Numbered from the stretch's first letter, positions 53,116-62,948 are shown. The stretch is 64,000 nt of DNA from an uncultured Alistipes sp. (GCA_910577475.1 CAJTLJ010000009.1:1-64000); one strand, 5' to 3'. The notes: generated by a model not told the origin, from the letters alone. Translations and numbers: made by a program.

Positions 53116-53153
53116 TTTCTCTCCGGCTGGAACGAGTTCCGGCCGGGGAGAAA
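53116..53153. terminator. Terminator-like hairpin between convergent genes
   Basis: TTTCTCTCCGGCTGGAAC folds onto GTTCCGGCCGGGGAGAAA with a few mismatches, followed by TTTCGTTTTC. It lies between the genes ending at 53097 and 53173. Confidence 0.6.
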
Positions 53154-53172
53154 TTTCGTTTTCGGGGAGGGT

Positions 53173-53661
53173 TTAGTCCGCGACGAGATCGGCGACGGCG
53201 GCGCGGACGAAATCGATCAGGTCCGCGGGGGCGATTTTGATCTGCAGGCCGCGGATGCCGGCGCTGATATAAATATGGGAGTAGTTCGAGGCCGTGGCAT
53301 GGATGAAGACCGGGAAAGGTTTCTTCATGCCGATCGGCGAACAGCCGCCCCGGATGTAGCCCGTGGTGGGCAGCAGCTCCTTCATGGGGATCAGGTCGCA
53401 CTTCTTGTTGCCCGACACCCGGGCTGCGGCTTTCAGGTCCACTTCCCGGTCGCCCGGAATGACACAGACGAAGTGTCCCGTGCGGTCACCCTTCAGCACC
53501 AGCGTCTTGAATACGCACTCGATGGGTTCGCCCAGCTGCTCGGCGACGTGTGTGGCGGCCAGGTGCTCCTCGTCCACCCGGTAGGGGATCAGCTCGTAGG
53601 CGATTTTCGCCCGGTCGAGCAGGCGGGCGGCATTGGTCTTGGCGATTTTCGCGTGTGTCAT
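53173..53661 (-). CDS. ybaK: Cys-tRNA(Pro) deacylase YbaK
   Basis: A 162-residue trans-editing protein that hydrolyses mischarged Cys-tRNA(Pro). It starts at the ATG at 53661 (THAKIAKTNAARLLDRAKI). Family motifs are VFKTLVLKGD near residue 48, the lysine- and glycine-rich core SGNKKCDLIPMKELLPTTGYIRGGCSP near 80-107, and PVFIHATA. The length is usual for YbaK/EbsC. It is divergent from the HAD gene with overlapping -7 elements in the 76 bases between. Confidence 0.9.
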   Translation of the reverse strand: MTHAKIAKTNAARLLDRAKIAYELIPYRVDEEHLAATHVAEQLGEPIECVFKTLVLKGDRTGHFVCVIPGDREVDLKAAARVSGNKKCDLIPMKELLPTTGYIRGGCSPIGMKKPFPVFIHATASNYSHIYISAGIRGLQIKIAPADLIDFVRAAVADLVAD

Positions 53662-53681
53662 TTGTTGTGTTTTTCTGAGAG

Positions 53682-53689
53682 CAAAGATA
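53682..53689 (-). promoter_or_regulatory. -7 element of ybaK
   Basis: The - strand reads TATCTTTG, 20 bases before the ybaK start. Confidence 0.5.
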
Positions 53690-53709
53690 CGCAAAAGCCC
53701 GTTTTTTGT

Positions 53710-53717
53710 TACCTTTG
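53710..53717 (+). promoter_or_regulatory. -7 element of the HAD phosphatase gene
   Basis: TACCTTTG matches TAnnTTTG, 20 bases before the ATG at 53738. It faces the ybaK element 20 bases away. Confidence 0.5.
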
Positions 53718-53737
53718 CCGACGAAAAAAGAGAGATT

Positions 53738-54388
53738 ATGATACGAGGTGCATTGTTCGACATGGACGGCACGCTGGTCGATAACACCGACGTGCATTTC
53801 AAGGCTTTCGAGATCTTCTGCAACCGCTACGGCGTGAAGGATTGGCAGGAGAAGTTCGCAGCCGTGATCGGTATGGGAAACGGCGATATTCTGCGGGCGC
53901 TGCTCGGCAACGAGGCGGTCGACAAGTGGGGCGTGCAGGCGCTGGCCGACGAGAAGGAGGCGATCTATAGGGAAATTTACGCGCCGACGATCGCTCCCGT
54001 CGAGGGGCTCCGCGAGCTGCTCGAGCGGCTGCGCCGGGCGGGTGTGCGTTGTGCCGTGGGGTCGTCGGGCTGTCGGACGAACGTCGATTTCGTGCTGGAG
54101 CGGTGCCGCATCGGAGAGTTTTTCGAGGCCCGGGTGAGCGGCGACCGGGTGAGCCGCTGCAAGCCCGATCCGGAGATCTATCTGACGGCTGCGGCCGAGC
54201 TCGGGCTGGAGCCTTCGGACTGTCTGGTCTTCGAGGATGCACCGGCCGGAATCGAGGCGGCCGACCGGGCCGGGGTGCGACGCACGGTTGCGCTGACGAC
54301 TTCGCTGTCGGCCGAGGCCTTGCGCACCAGCTCCGCAGCCTATGTCGTGCGGAACTTTGCGGAGGTGACGGATGAAATGCTACGATAA
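53738..54388 (+). CDS. HAD family phosphatase (beta-phosphoglucomutase-like)
   Basis: A 216-residue HAD hydrolase. Motif I FDMDGTLVDN is at residues 7-16 with the nucleophile aspartate, motif II VGSSGCRTNV near 107, the lysine motif SRCKPDPEIY near 143, and FEDAPAGIEAA near 168. The DMDGTLVD and EDAPAGIEAA wording is that of the beta-phosphoglucomutase/phosphatase branch. I start it at 53738, since the upstream open frame covers the ybaK promoter. Substrate is not predictable; it could be a phosphosugar. Confidence 0.87.
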   Translation: MIRGALFDMDGTLVDNTDVHFKAFEIFCNRYGVKDWQEKFAAVIGMGNGDILRALLGNEAVDKWGVQALADEKEAIYREIYAPTIAPVEGLRELLERLRRAGVRCAVGSSGCRTNVDFVLERCRIGEFFEARVSGDRVSRCKPDPEIYLTAAAELGLEPSDCLVFEDAPAGIEAADRAGVRRTVALTTSLSAEALRTSSAAYVVRNFAEVTDEMLR

Positions 54389-54400
54389 AGGATTATTGTA

Positions 54401-54763
54401 ATGAAGGGACTTCTAACCGTTTTGTTGTTGGTCTGCTCGAACGCCTTCATGACGCTCGCCTGGTACGGACACATCGTTTTCAAATCCAAACTCGAACGCT
54501 ACGGCCTCGCGGCCATCATTCTGTTGAGCTGGGGAATCGCCCTCTTCGAGTACAGCATCATGGTTCTGGCCAACCGTCTGGGCAGCGCCCAGTACGGCGG
54601 ACCGTTTTCGCTCTGGGAGCTGAAGGTGATCCAGGAGGTGGTCTCGCTGGTCGTCTTCACGCTTTTCGTGCTAGTCTTCATGAAATCGGACGAGCTGCGT
54701 TGGAACCACTTGGCCGGCTTCGTCTGTCTGGTGCTGGCCGTCTATTTCATTTTCCGGAAATAA
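54401..54763 (+). CDS. DUF486 / DMT family small membrane protein
   Basis: A 120-residue inner-membrane protein with four hydrophobic helices, starting 12 bases behind the HAD gene. SNAFMTLAWYGHIVFKSKLE near the N-terminus and FEYSIMVLANRLGSAQYGGPFSLWELKVIQE in the middle are the conserved core of DUF486. The family belongs to the drug/metabolite transporter fold, but its substrate is unknown. Confidence 0.85.
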   Translation: MKGLLTVLLLVCSNAFMTLAWYGHIVFKSKLERYGLAAIILLSWGIALFEYSIMVLANRLGSAQYGGPFSLWELKVIQEVVSLVVFTLFVLVFMKSDELRWNHLAGFVCLVLAVYFIFRK

Positions 54764-54929
54764 ATCCGCTTCCGTATTCCTGCCGATTCGTCCCGCCGTC
54801 GTTTTCAGGCCGGGGCGAATCGGTTTGCGGCCCGTTTCGCCGGGTACAAAAGTCATGGACCGGGGCATTCATACAAGGTTCGAACGGATGAATATGCTAT
54901 TTGCGGAGCAATAATTTTTTATGCTCCTG

Positions 54930-54962
54930 ATTGTAAATGATAGATATTTATGTCTATATTTG
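54930..54962 (+). promoter_or_regulatory. Promoter of the HNH-DUF4407 cassette
   Basis: ATTG, 21 bases, TATATTTG; the -7 box is perfect. It ends 29 bases before the GTG of the HNH gene. The 228 bases between 54763 and 54992 otherwise hold no gene. Confidence 0.6.
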
Positions 54963-54991
54963 CCATGTAAAATTTCATCAATTATAAAATA

Positions 54992-55279
54992 GTGGCATTA
55001 TTAGATTGGGAACACAGTTCTTACGGTGAATTATTGTTCCGACCCGAATGGAAGCGAAAAAGAGCCGGTATTTTAGCACGGGATAACTATACCTGTCAAT
55101 TTTGCGGGACGACGGACCGGACTCAACTCCAGGTTCACCATCGGCAGTATCACTATGTGGTGCGGCTGGATGCGTTCAAGTTGCCGTGGCAGTATCCGAA
55201 CGCGTGTCTGATAACGATCTGTAAAAGCTGCCACGACAGAGGGCATGCGCAATACAAAGTTCCGAAAATTAAAATATAA
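54992..55279 (+). CDS. Small HNH endonuclease
   Basis: A 95-residue protein with a GTG start at 54992. It has FRPEWKRKRAGILARDNYTCQFCG with the first cysteine pair, LQVHHRQY with the catalytic HH, and ACLITICKSCHDRGHAQ with the second cysteine pair and the final histidine. This is a complete, minimal HNH fold with a zinc site. Free-standing HNH proteins of this size are found in phage, restriction and defence settings. It is the first of three closely spaced genes of lower GC (next gene 11 bases on). Any target preference is unknown. Confidence 0.8.
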   Translation: MALLDWEHSSYGELLFRPEWKRKRAGILARDNYTCQFCGTTDRTQLQVHHRQYHYVVRLDAFKLPWQYPNACLITICKSCHDRGHAQYKVPKIKI

Positions 55280-55290
55280 AAATCGAAGTC

Positions 55291-55863
55291 ATGGGATGGT
55301 TTACATGGAAAAGAGGGGGTGTGCAACCTGCGGAGAGCGGAAAGGCGGTCTCGGCAATCGAAGAACAGAACGAGGATAGAACGCCCATATCCAGAGAAAA
55401 GTTCATTTTGGAAACCCGGCCGGCAGACGATAATCCCGAATTGCCTATCTACGGCATCTACCGGCGCTTTCAGGAGGACTGGGAAACGAAAGGATACAAG
55501 GATGCGACGGAATTTCCGGAGACCTCGTATCGGGAGAATCAGAAACGTGTCATCGTAGACAAGTTGAGATTAGCCATCAAGGAGGCGTTGTTGCGCTACG
55601 AAGATAAGGTTACCGAGATAGACAGCCATATCGACAGAGCCGAGAAAAACGGATTGGTAGAGACTCTCGAAAGGTATCGGGCGGAGAGGAGAAAGTTGAC
55701 TGCGCATCATGAGGAGCTTTCGGTGTTGGACAAGGACGCTCAGGAGATCGGAGAAAAGACCAAGCCCATTCTGATTTCATATGATATGGGATTCACGCGT
55801 GGAATGGTTGCTCTGAGTAATGAAAAGGTCTGTGAAATCATGAACAGAACGGATTATGAGTAA
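55291..55863 (+). CDS. Uncharacterised coiled-coil protein between HNH and DUF4407 genes
   Basis: A 190-residue soluble, charged protein that I do not recognise. The N-terminal 35 residues start MGWFTWKRGG and are likely unstructured. The middle (ELPIYGIYRRFQEDWETKGY near residue 51) may be a small folded unit. Residues about 85-155 are strongly helical and charged, likely a coiled coil. It has no signal peptide. Its stop overlaps the next gene's start by eight bases, so it is translationally coupled to a membrane protein that has its own coiled coil; the two may interact. Confidence 0.65.
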   Translation: MGWFTWKRGGVQPAESGKAVSAIEEQNEDRTPISREKFILETRPADDNPELPIYGIYRRFQEDWETKGYKDATEFPETSYRENQKRVIVDKLRLAIKEALLRYEDKVTEIDSHIDRAEKNGLVETLERYRAERRKLTAHHEELSVLDKDAQEIGEKTKPILISYDMGFTRGMVALSNEKVCEIMNRTDYE

Positions 55864-56830
55864 TGTGTGGATAAGATGCCTGTGCGCATTCGTGGGGTGG
55901 GACTGCAATGTGTTGAACGAGTGCTCGGCAGCCAGCAGAAAGACCCTGCATCGATACACCGGAGCCATCTTCTTGTTGATGCTGCTCTGGTTTTATATCG
56001 GATATAATATGGCCGTCCGTTATTTCAGGATCGAGAACTTCTGGTCGCAACTTGCGGTCGGTGCGGTCTTCTCGCTTATCATCTGGATCATCGAACGCCA
56101 GATTATCCTGATCGTCGGGAAGAACAAGGCTATTACGGGCTTCAGAATCGGCCTTGCGGCGATCATGGCTCTGCTCGGAGCGACGATTATCGATCAGACA
56201 TTGTTCGGAAAGGATATCGATGCCCAAATGGCCCAAGTCATCGAGCAGCGGACGGACGAACAGTTCGAATATCGGAAGCGGATCATAGATAATGAATTGG
56301 CCCAGAATCAGAAAGAACTGGATTCGCTTGAAATAAGAGCGTCGGTTTTGTCGGACGAGGTATCTAAACGACCTATGATTAAGTCCACCACCTACAATCG
56401 CTCGGTTGCCGGTGTGGATTCTCTGGGTAATGTCGTAATGGCTACCGGATACAGCGAACAGAACATACCGAATCCGAAAGCGAAGGATTTGGACCGTGTG
56501 AATGCCCGGATCGATAATATCCGCAACAATATGCTCTCGCTGAACAACAAACATCAGGCATTGAGAGACGAGATTCGAATTGAAACGAAAAACAATATCG
56601 GTCTGCTGTCGGAGCTGGAGATAACATTTTCGAAGAAAGTGATCTTTTCCAGTCTTATCACCATCGTGTTCTATTTCGGAGTTTTCGGTTTCTTTTTATT
56701 GATCGAACTGCTCGTAGTGTCTGGTAAGATGTTCTCTAAGACCTGCGATTACGAGGTGTTGATCGAGCGCCAGCAGGCAAGGAAAATCAAACAAATCGAA
56801 TCCATTCTACCCGTGGCCGATGTCAAATAG
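55856..56830 (+). CDS. DUF4407 family membrane protein with a long coiled coil
   Basis: A 324-residue protein. After a short cytoplasmic N-terminus with FVGWDCNVLNECSAASRK, it has three hydrophobic segments at about 35-55, 62-80 and 94-112. A long charged coiled-coil region runs from about 125 to 245 (ELAQNQKELDSLEIRASVL), and another membrane segment is at about 262-286. This is the layout of the DUF4407 family. Function is not known; the topology would fit a membrane sensor or effector. It ends the three-gene cassette and is followed by a terminator. Confidence 0.75.
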   Translation: MSNVWIRCLCAFVGWDCNVLNECSAASRKTLHRYTGAIFLLMLLWFYIGYNMAVRYFRIENFWSQLAVGAVFSLIIWIIERQIILIVGKNKAITGFRIGLAAIMALLGATIIDQTLFGKDIDAQMAQVIEQRTDEQFEYRKRIIDNELAQNQKELDSLEIRASVLSDEVSKRPMIKSTTYNRSVAGVDSLGNVVMATGYSEQNIPNPKAKDLDRVNARIDNIRNNMLSLNNKHQALRDEIRIETKNNIGLLSELEITFSKKVIFSSLITIVFYFGVFGFFLLIELLVVSGKMFSKTCDYEVLIERQQARKIKQIESILPVADVK

Positions 56831-56859
56831 AACGCCTGTGGTTATATACGGATGGAATA

Positions 56860-56889
56860 ATGGATGCGCCGAAAAGCGCATCCATTTTC
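56860..56889 (+). terminator. Terminator behind the DUF4407 gene
   Basis: ATGGATGCGC pairs with GCGCATCCAT around CGAAAA, followed by TTTCTTT. Confidence 0.75.
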
Positions 56890-56930
56890 TTTGGTCCTTG
56901 TCGTATAGTGTGTGGAGGGGAATGCGGAAG

Positions 56931-57217
56931 GTACTCCCGGATATAGAGACCCCTCCCTTGAAAAAGGGAGGGGTAGAGGAGGGAATTTCGAAGCTCGATT
57001 TTTCGGGATCCTGAAAAGTTTATAGAGCTCCGTTGTCGGTCGTCTTACTTCTGCCTGAAATAGATTTGCAGCGGTACTCCCGGATATAGAGACCCCTCCC
57101 TTTGTCAAAGGGAGGGGTAGGGGAGGGAATTTCGAAGCTCGATTTTTCGGGATCCTGAAAAGTTTATAGAGCTCCGTTGTCGGTCGTCCTACTTCTGTCG
57201 GAAATAGATTTGCAGCG
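56931..57217. repeat. Two tandem 143-144 base repeats copied from the end of der
   Basis: Copy one runs 56931-57073 and copy two 57074-57217, nearly identical. Each contains a CCCCTCCC/GGGAGGGG hairpin (about 56950-56973 and 57093-57117) and a shared AATTTCGAAGCTCGATTTTT segment. The right end of each copy repeats the last dozen codons of der: at 57047-57083 as a dead copy that ends in TAA, and at 57189-57224 as the real gene end. The repeat thus looks like an element that inserted at, and duplicated, the der 3' end. It fills most of the 358-base gap between DUF4407 and der. Confidence 0.85.
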
Positions 57218-58493
57218 GTACTCCCGAAAAATCCCAGTTTTCGCGGAGCTTGTTCTCCAGGAAACGGCGGTACGGCTCGCGAATGTACTGCGGCAGGTTC
57301 ACGAAGAAGGCGAACTGCGGGGTCGGGGTCGGGAGCTGGGTCACGTACTTGATCTTGATGTACTTGCCCTTGGTTGCGGGGGGCGGGTAGTTCTCGATCA
57401 GCGGCAGGAAGAATTCGTTGAGCTCCGAGGTGGCGATGCGGCGCTTGCGCGACTGATGGACGCGGATGGCCGTTTGCAGCACCTCCAGAATGCGCTGTTT
57501 GTTGATTACGGAGGTGAAGATGATCGGAATGTCGCTGAAGGGGGCCAGACGCTTTTCGAGGAATTCGCGCCACTCCTTCATGGTGTTGTTCTCCTTCTCG
57601 ATCAGGTCCCACTTGTTTACCACGATGACGCAGCCCTTGCGGTTCTTGACGATCAGGTTGTGGATGTTCAGGTCCTGCGATTCGAGTCCCTGCCGGGCGT
57701 CGAGCATCAGGATGCAGACGTCGGACTCCTCGATGGCGCGGATCGAACGCATGACGGAGTAGAACTCCAGGTCCTCCATCTCCTTTCCCTTCTTGCGCAT
57801 GCCGGCCGTGTCGACCAAGTAGAAGTCCATTCCGAACTTGTTGTAGCGGGTGTGGATCGAGTCGCGGGTAGTGCCGGCGATGTCGGTCACGATGTTGCGC
57901 TCCTGACCCAGCAGGGCGTTGGTCATCGAAGACTTGCCGACGTTGGGACGGCCCACGATGGTGATGTGGGGCAGCTCCTCGTCCTCGTCCGAGCGTACGT
58001 CCTCGGGCAGGCGGGCGAGAATCTCGTCCATCAGGTCGCCCGTGCCGCTGCCCGACATGGAGCTGATGCAGTAGGGTTCGCCCAGTCCCAGCGAGTAGAA
58101 CTCGTGCGAGGAGTAGATCTGGTCGTAGTTGTCCACCTTGTTGCAGACCAGCATGACGGGCTTTTTCGTGCGGCGCAGCACGTCGGCCATCATCATGTCG
58201 AGATCGGTGATGCCGGTCGCCACCTCAACCAGAAAGAGGATCACGTCGGCCTCTTCGATGGCGAGCATCACCTGGCGGCGGATCTCGTCCTCGAATATAT
58301 CGTCCGTATTGACGGCGTAACCGCCGGTGTCGATGATCGAGAATTCCCGACCGTTCCAATCCGTTTTTCCGTAGTGACGGTCGCGGGTGGTTCCGGCCGT
58401 GGAGTCTACGATGGCTTTTCGCTGTCCCACCAACCGGTTGAAGAGCGTACTTTTACCCACGTTGGGGCGACCTACGATGGCTACTAATGACAT
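57189..58493 (-). CDS. der: Ribosome biogenesis GTPase Der (EngA)
   Basis: A 434-residue protein with two tandem GTPase domains, needed for 50S subunit maturation. G1 motifs GRPNVGKST at residues 8-16 and GRPNVGKSS near 182, DTGG near 56 and DTAG near 227, NKVD near 117 and NKWD near 292, then the KH-like C-terminal domain (KYIKIKYVTQLP, near 380). Length and order are normal. Its last codons are duplicated downstream in two tandem repeats without disturbing the reading frame of the gene. Confidence 0.95.
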   Translation of the reverse strand: MSLVAIVGRPNVGKSTLFNRLVGQRKAIVDSTAGTTRDRHYGKTDWNGREFSIIDTGGYAVNTDDIFEDEIRRQVMLAIEEADVILFLVEVATGITDLDMMMADVLRRTKKPVMLVCNKVDNYDQIYSSHEFYSLGLGEPYCISSMSGSGTGDLMDEILARLPEDVRSDEDEELPHITIVGRPNVGKSSMTNALLGQERNIVTDIAGTTRDSIHTRYNKFGMDFYLVDTAGMRKKGKEMEDLEFYSVMRSIRAIEESDVCILMLDARQGLESQDLNIHNLIVKNRKGCVIVVNKWDLIEKENNTMKEWREFLEKRLAPFSDIPIIFTSVINKQRILEVLQTAIRVHQSRKRRIATSELNEFFLPLIENYPPPATKGKYIKIKYVTQLPTPTPQFAFFVNLPQYIREPYRRFLENKLRENWDFSGVPLQIYFRQK

Positions 58494-58513
58494 ATCTTAT
58501 CGCATTTAGGGTG

Positions 58514-58521
58514 CAAAGATA
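58514..58521 (-). promoter_or_regulatory. -7 element of der
   Basis: The - strand reads TATCTTTG, 20 bases before the der start codon. Confidence 0.5.
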
Positions 58522-58661
58522 GTATAAAAAATCGAAATTCAAGAAACGAAGCTCTCCGTTCGCCGCGTTTCGACCTCTGCCGAAGAAAAAACGGGCCGGT
58601 GGGACCGGACTTCGCAGTCGAAAAAATCCGGGTCCGGCCGTCGCTTTTCGGAAAATTTTCG

Positions 58662-58669
58662 TAACTTTG
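58662..58669 (+). promoter_or_regulatory. -7 element of the MFS-OMP-phoH operon
   Basis: TAACTTTG matches TAnnTTTG and lies 26 bases before the ATG at 58696. Confidence 0.5.
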
Positions 58670-58695
58670 ACAAAATATAACGACGAGAAAGACGA

Positions 58696-59862
58696 ATGGA
58701 GAGAGACGGAAAAACGGGTTCGAACCGGCAGTTGTGGCCTGTGCTGGCGGGTTATTTCATCATGGCGTTCAGCGATTTGGTAGCGCCCATCACGCCGCGC
58801 ATCGCGGCCTCGCTGCCTGCCGGAATGCAGGCGTGGGCCAGTTTCCTGCCCACGACGGTCTTTCTTTGGTTTCTGCTGCTGTCGGTACCCGTCGCCGTGC
58901 TGATGAACCGCATCGGCCGCAGGCGGACCGCCCTGCTGGGCGATGCCCTGGCGGCCTTGGGCCTGCTGACGGCCTATTTCGCCGGCGGCGAGGGGCTGGC
59001 CGGCTATTTCGCGGGCTTCGGTTTGCTGGGAATCGGCTGCACGGCCATTCAGGTGTCGGTCAACCCCATGCTGGCTATGCTCGCTCCGAGAGACCGGATG
59101 TCGGTCTACCTCACGCTGGGGCAGGTTTTCCGCAATACGGCGCTGTTGTTGCTGGCTCCCGTCGTGACGCTGCTCGTCTGGCTGGCCGGTTCGTGGGAGC
59201 TGTTGCTGCCCCTCTACGCCCTGCTGACGGTGGCGGGCGGCCTCTGGATGGCCTTCACCCGTTTCGACGATCCGGCCATGAACGCCCCTTCGGCGGAGCG
59301 GGTCGACCTGAAGGGCTACCTCGGACTGATGAAGAACGGCACCGTGGCTCTGTGCGCCTTGTCGATAGGCGCCTTCCTGATGCTGGATGTCGGGATCGGC
59401 TACCTTTCGGTGCAGTTGGTCGACTCGCCGAACCCCCTGCTGACTACCACCTTTTTCTATGCCTGCCGCATCGCCGGTTCGCTGGCCGGGGTCTGGATCC
59501 TGAGCCGGGTGGACGATCTGAAATATCTGTGCGGGTGTATGGCGGTTGCGGCCCTCGTATGCGTGTCGCTCTTTTCGCAGCACGCGGCCTGGGTCGTCTA
59601 TGCGGGGCTGGGGCTGCTGGGATTCGTGCTGGCCTGCGTCTTCGCCACCTTCTTCGCCGCGGCCACGCGTGCCGTGCCCGAACGGGCCAACGAGGTCTCG
59701 GGGCTTATGATCCTCATGATCTCGGCCGGGGCGCTCTCGGCGCCGGTCATCGGGGCCATCGTGCGGCATAGCGGCGACGTGCGCTCCGGAGTGTGGTTTC
59801 TGCTGCTCTGCGTCCTCTTTATCGGCGGGGCGGCCTGTTATTTGAAAAAAAGAAAAGGATGA
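58696..59862 (+). CDS. MFS transporter
   Basis: A 388-residue major facilitator with 12 hydrophobic segments. It opens with WPVLAGYFIMAFSDLVAP. The loop between helices 2 and 3 is AVLMNRIGRRRTALLGD, helix 5 region IQVSVNPMLAMLAPRDR, and the C-terminal half has TFFYACRIAGSLAGVWIL. The NPML and general layout resemble the fucose:proton symporter group, so a sugar substrate is possible but unproven. It ends in an ATGA overlap with a small outer-membrane protein gene. Confidence 0.8.
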   Translation: MERDGKTGSNRQLWPVLAGYFIMAFSDLVAPITPRIAASLPAGMQAWASFLPTTVFLWFLLLSVPVAVLMNRIGRRRTALLGDALAALGLLTAYFAGGEGLAGYFAGFGLLGIGCTAIQVSVNPMLAMLAPRDRMSVYLTLGQVFRNTALLLLAPVVTLLVWLAGSWELLLPLYALLTVAGGLWMAFTRFDDPAMNAPSAERVDLKGYLGLMKNGTVALCALSIGAFLMLDVGIGYLSVQLVDSPNPLLTTTFFYACRIAGSLAGVWILSRVDDLKYLCGCMAVAALVCVSLFSQHAAWVVYAGLGLLGFVLACVFATFFAAATRAVPERANEVSGLMILMISAGALSAPVIGAIVRHSGDVRSGVWFLLLCVLFIGGAACYLKKRKG

Positions 59863-60487
59863 AAAGAACGATTCGGATAATCGGCTTTCTGCTGCTGTTC
59901 GTGCCCGGCCTGCTTCGGGCCGGGGAGCGGGCTCCGCTGCCGAAAAAGGGGCCGAAGGTGCGCATGGAGTGGGGCGTGCAGGCCGGAGCCGGATTCTGGA
60001 GCTACGCCGGCGGCGACAACCTGGGCGGTCTGAAGGGCCGCATGGGGTGGCAGGCGGGGATCTCGATGGCCGCCGTGTGGGGCAAATGGGCGTTGCAGCC
60101 CGAGATCCGCTTCGTGCGCCACGGCGTCGATCTCACCCTGCCGGGTGAATCCGGGGCGAAGATCGACCTCAAGTCCAGTTCGATCGACGTGCCGGTGCTC
60201 TTCTCGGTGCGGGCGGTCGAGCCGCTGCGGATCTATGCGGGTCCCGTGCTGACGGTGATGGACCGCTGCACGTATGCCGACCCCGAGGGGCTGGCGCTCG
60301 ACGTGGGACACGTCCGCCCGACGGTGGGCTATACGGTCGGAGTCTCGGTCGTGCTGGGGCGTCGGATGCTGGTCGACCTGCGCTATACGGGCGGTTTCGG
60401 ATCGGTCGGCGGGGTGTTCTGGAACGAGGGCCCCGAGGTGAAGATGCGCGGACATGCCGTGCAGTTAGGTATTGGATATGTATTCAA

Positions 60488-60491
<4 letters not shown>
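59859..60491 (+). CDS. Outer-membrane beta-barrel protein (porin-family, OMP_b-brl)
   Basis: A 210-residue protein with a signal peptide (MKRTIRIIGFLLLFVPGLLRA type). After it come alternating strands, with WGVQAGAGFWSYAGGD, WALQPEIRFVRHGVDL, SSIDVPVLFSVRAVEPLRIYAGPVL and a last strand ending GIGYVFK with the terminal aromatic. This is the usual eight-stranded PorT/OMP_b-brl layout of Bacteroidetes. It overlaps the genes on both sides by ATGA, so it is translated as part of an operon with an MFS transporter and phoH. Confidence 0.78.
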
Positions 60492-61456
<965 letters not shown>

Positions 61457-61490
61457 AAATGAAATAACAACCTTAAAATTCCGATAAATT

Positions 61491-62945
61491 ATGAACAGAG
61501 ATCTGACCGCTTTGAAACCGGCACTGGTTTGGAAGCATTTCGCCGAAATCGCACGCATTCCGCGCCCCTCGGGACACGAGGAGAAGATTCGCGCCTACGT
61601 ATTGGCCGAGGCCCGCCGCATGGGTCTGGAGTGTCTGGAGGACGAGGCGCATAACATCTATGTCCGCAAGCCGGCCACGCCCGGCATGGAGGACCGCAAG
61701 GGGGTGGTGTTGCAGGCCCACCTCGACATGGTACCCCAGAAGAACAACGATAAGGTCTTCGATTTCGAGAACGATCCCATCGACGCCTATGTGGACGGCG
61801 ACTGGGTGACGGCCGACGGAACGACGCTGGGTGCCGACAACGGCATCGGCGCTGCGGCGATTCTGGCCGTGCTCGAGGACGACACCCTGCGTCACGGTCC
61901 GCTGGAGGCGCTCTTCACGGCGACCGAGGAGACCGGTATGGACGGTGCGTTCGGTCTGAAGGGCGGCCTGCTCAAGGGCGACATCCTGCTGAATCTCGAC
62001 TCCGAGACCGAGGGCGAGCTCTATGTGGGCTGCGCCGGCGGTATGGACGCCAACATGACCTTCCGCTATGCGGAGGAGGCTGTTCCCGCCGGCATGGAGG
62101 CCGTTCGGGTGAGCGTGAAGGGTTGCAAGGGCGGCCACTCGGGCATTCAGATCGTCGCCCAGCGGGCCAATGCCAACAAACTGCTGTTCCGCCTGCTGAA
62201 TGCGACGGAGATTCCGGTGCGCGTGGCTTCGGTCGACGGCGGCGGCCTGCGCAATGCCATTCCGCGCGAGGCGACCGCTACGGTGCTCGTTCCGGCCGAC
62301 CGGGTGCAGGACTTCGTTGCGCAGACGGCGGCTTACGAGCAGACGGTCGTGAAGGAGTTCGCCGGGGTGGAGGATGCCATCGAGATCCGGGCCGCCGCGT
62401 GCGACCGACCCGCAGCCTGCCTGCCCGAAACGGTCTCGGAGCGGTTGATTCGGGCCGTGGCCGGATGCCCCGACGGGGTGCAGCGCATGTCGCTGGCTAT
62501 GCCCGGATTGGTGCAGACCTCGACCAACCTGGCTCGTGTGGTCTCCGACGGAGAGACGGTAAAGCTGCAGTGCCTGCTGCGCAGTTCGGTGCGCTCGGAG
62601 AAGGAGGCGCTGGGCGAGGCCATTCGTGCCGTCTTCGCCCTGGCCGGTGCCGAGACGGAGCTGACCGGCTCCTACGACGGCTGGAATCCCGACATGGCGT
62701 CGCCCATTCTGAAGGCGATGCGCGAGTCCTATGAGGCCCTTTACGGTCGCGAACCCGCCGTGACGGCGATTCATGCCGGTCTGGAGTGCGGCATCATCGG
62801 CTCGAACTATCCGGGTCTGGACATGATCTCGTTCGGCCCCACGATCTGCTATCCCCACTCGCCCGACGAGAAGGTGGAGATCGCCTCGGTCGGCAAGTTC
62901 TATGATTTCCTGGTGCATACGCTGGGAAATATTCCCGTCAGGTAG
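61491..62945 (+). CDS. pepD: Aminoacyl-histidine dipeptidase
   Basis: A 484-residue M20-family metallopeptidase cleaving Xaa-His dipeptides. Zinc ligands are in VVLQAHLDMVPQ near residue 75-86, TLGADNGIGAA near 115, and FTATEETGMDGAFGL near 142. The dimerisation region starts at GCKGGHSGIQI near 215 and the last ligand is in AIHAGLECGIIG near 424. Length is that of PepD. It is 34 bases behind phoH and four bases before the next gene. Confidence 0.93.
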   Translation: MNRDLTALKPALVWKHFAEIARIPRPSGHEEKIRAYVLAEARRMGLECLEDEAHNIYVRKPATPGMEDRKGVVLQAHLDMVPQKNNDKVFDFENDPIDAYVDGDWVTADGTTLGADNGIGAAAILAVLEDDTLRHGPLEALFTATEETGMDGAFGLKGGLLKGDILLNLDSETEGELYVGCAGGMDANMTFRYAEEAVPAGMEAVRVSVKGCKGGHSGIQIVAQRANANKLLFRLLNATEIPVRVASVDGGGLRNAIPREATATVLVPADRVQDFVAQTAAYEQTVVKEFAGVEDAIEIRAAACDRPAACLPETVSERLIRAVAGCPDGVQRMSLAMPGLVQTSTNLARVVSDGETVKLQCLLRSSVRSEKEALGEAIRAVFALAGAETELTGSYDGWNPDMASPILKAMRESYEALYGREPAVTAIHAGLECGIIGSNYPGLDMISFGPTICYPHSPDEKVEIASVGKFYDFLVHTLGNIPVR

Positions 62946-62948
62946 TGC

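Noticed and set aside
56931..57217. CRISPR-like array
   Set aside because: Only two units, each over 140 bases, without unique spacers, and made partly of der coding sequence.
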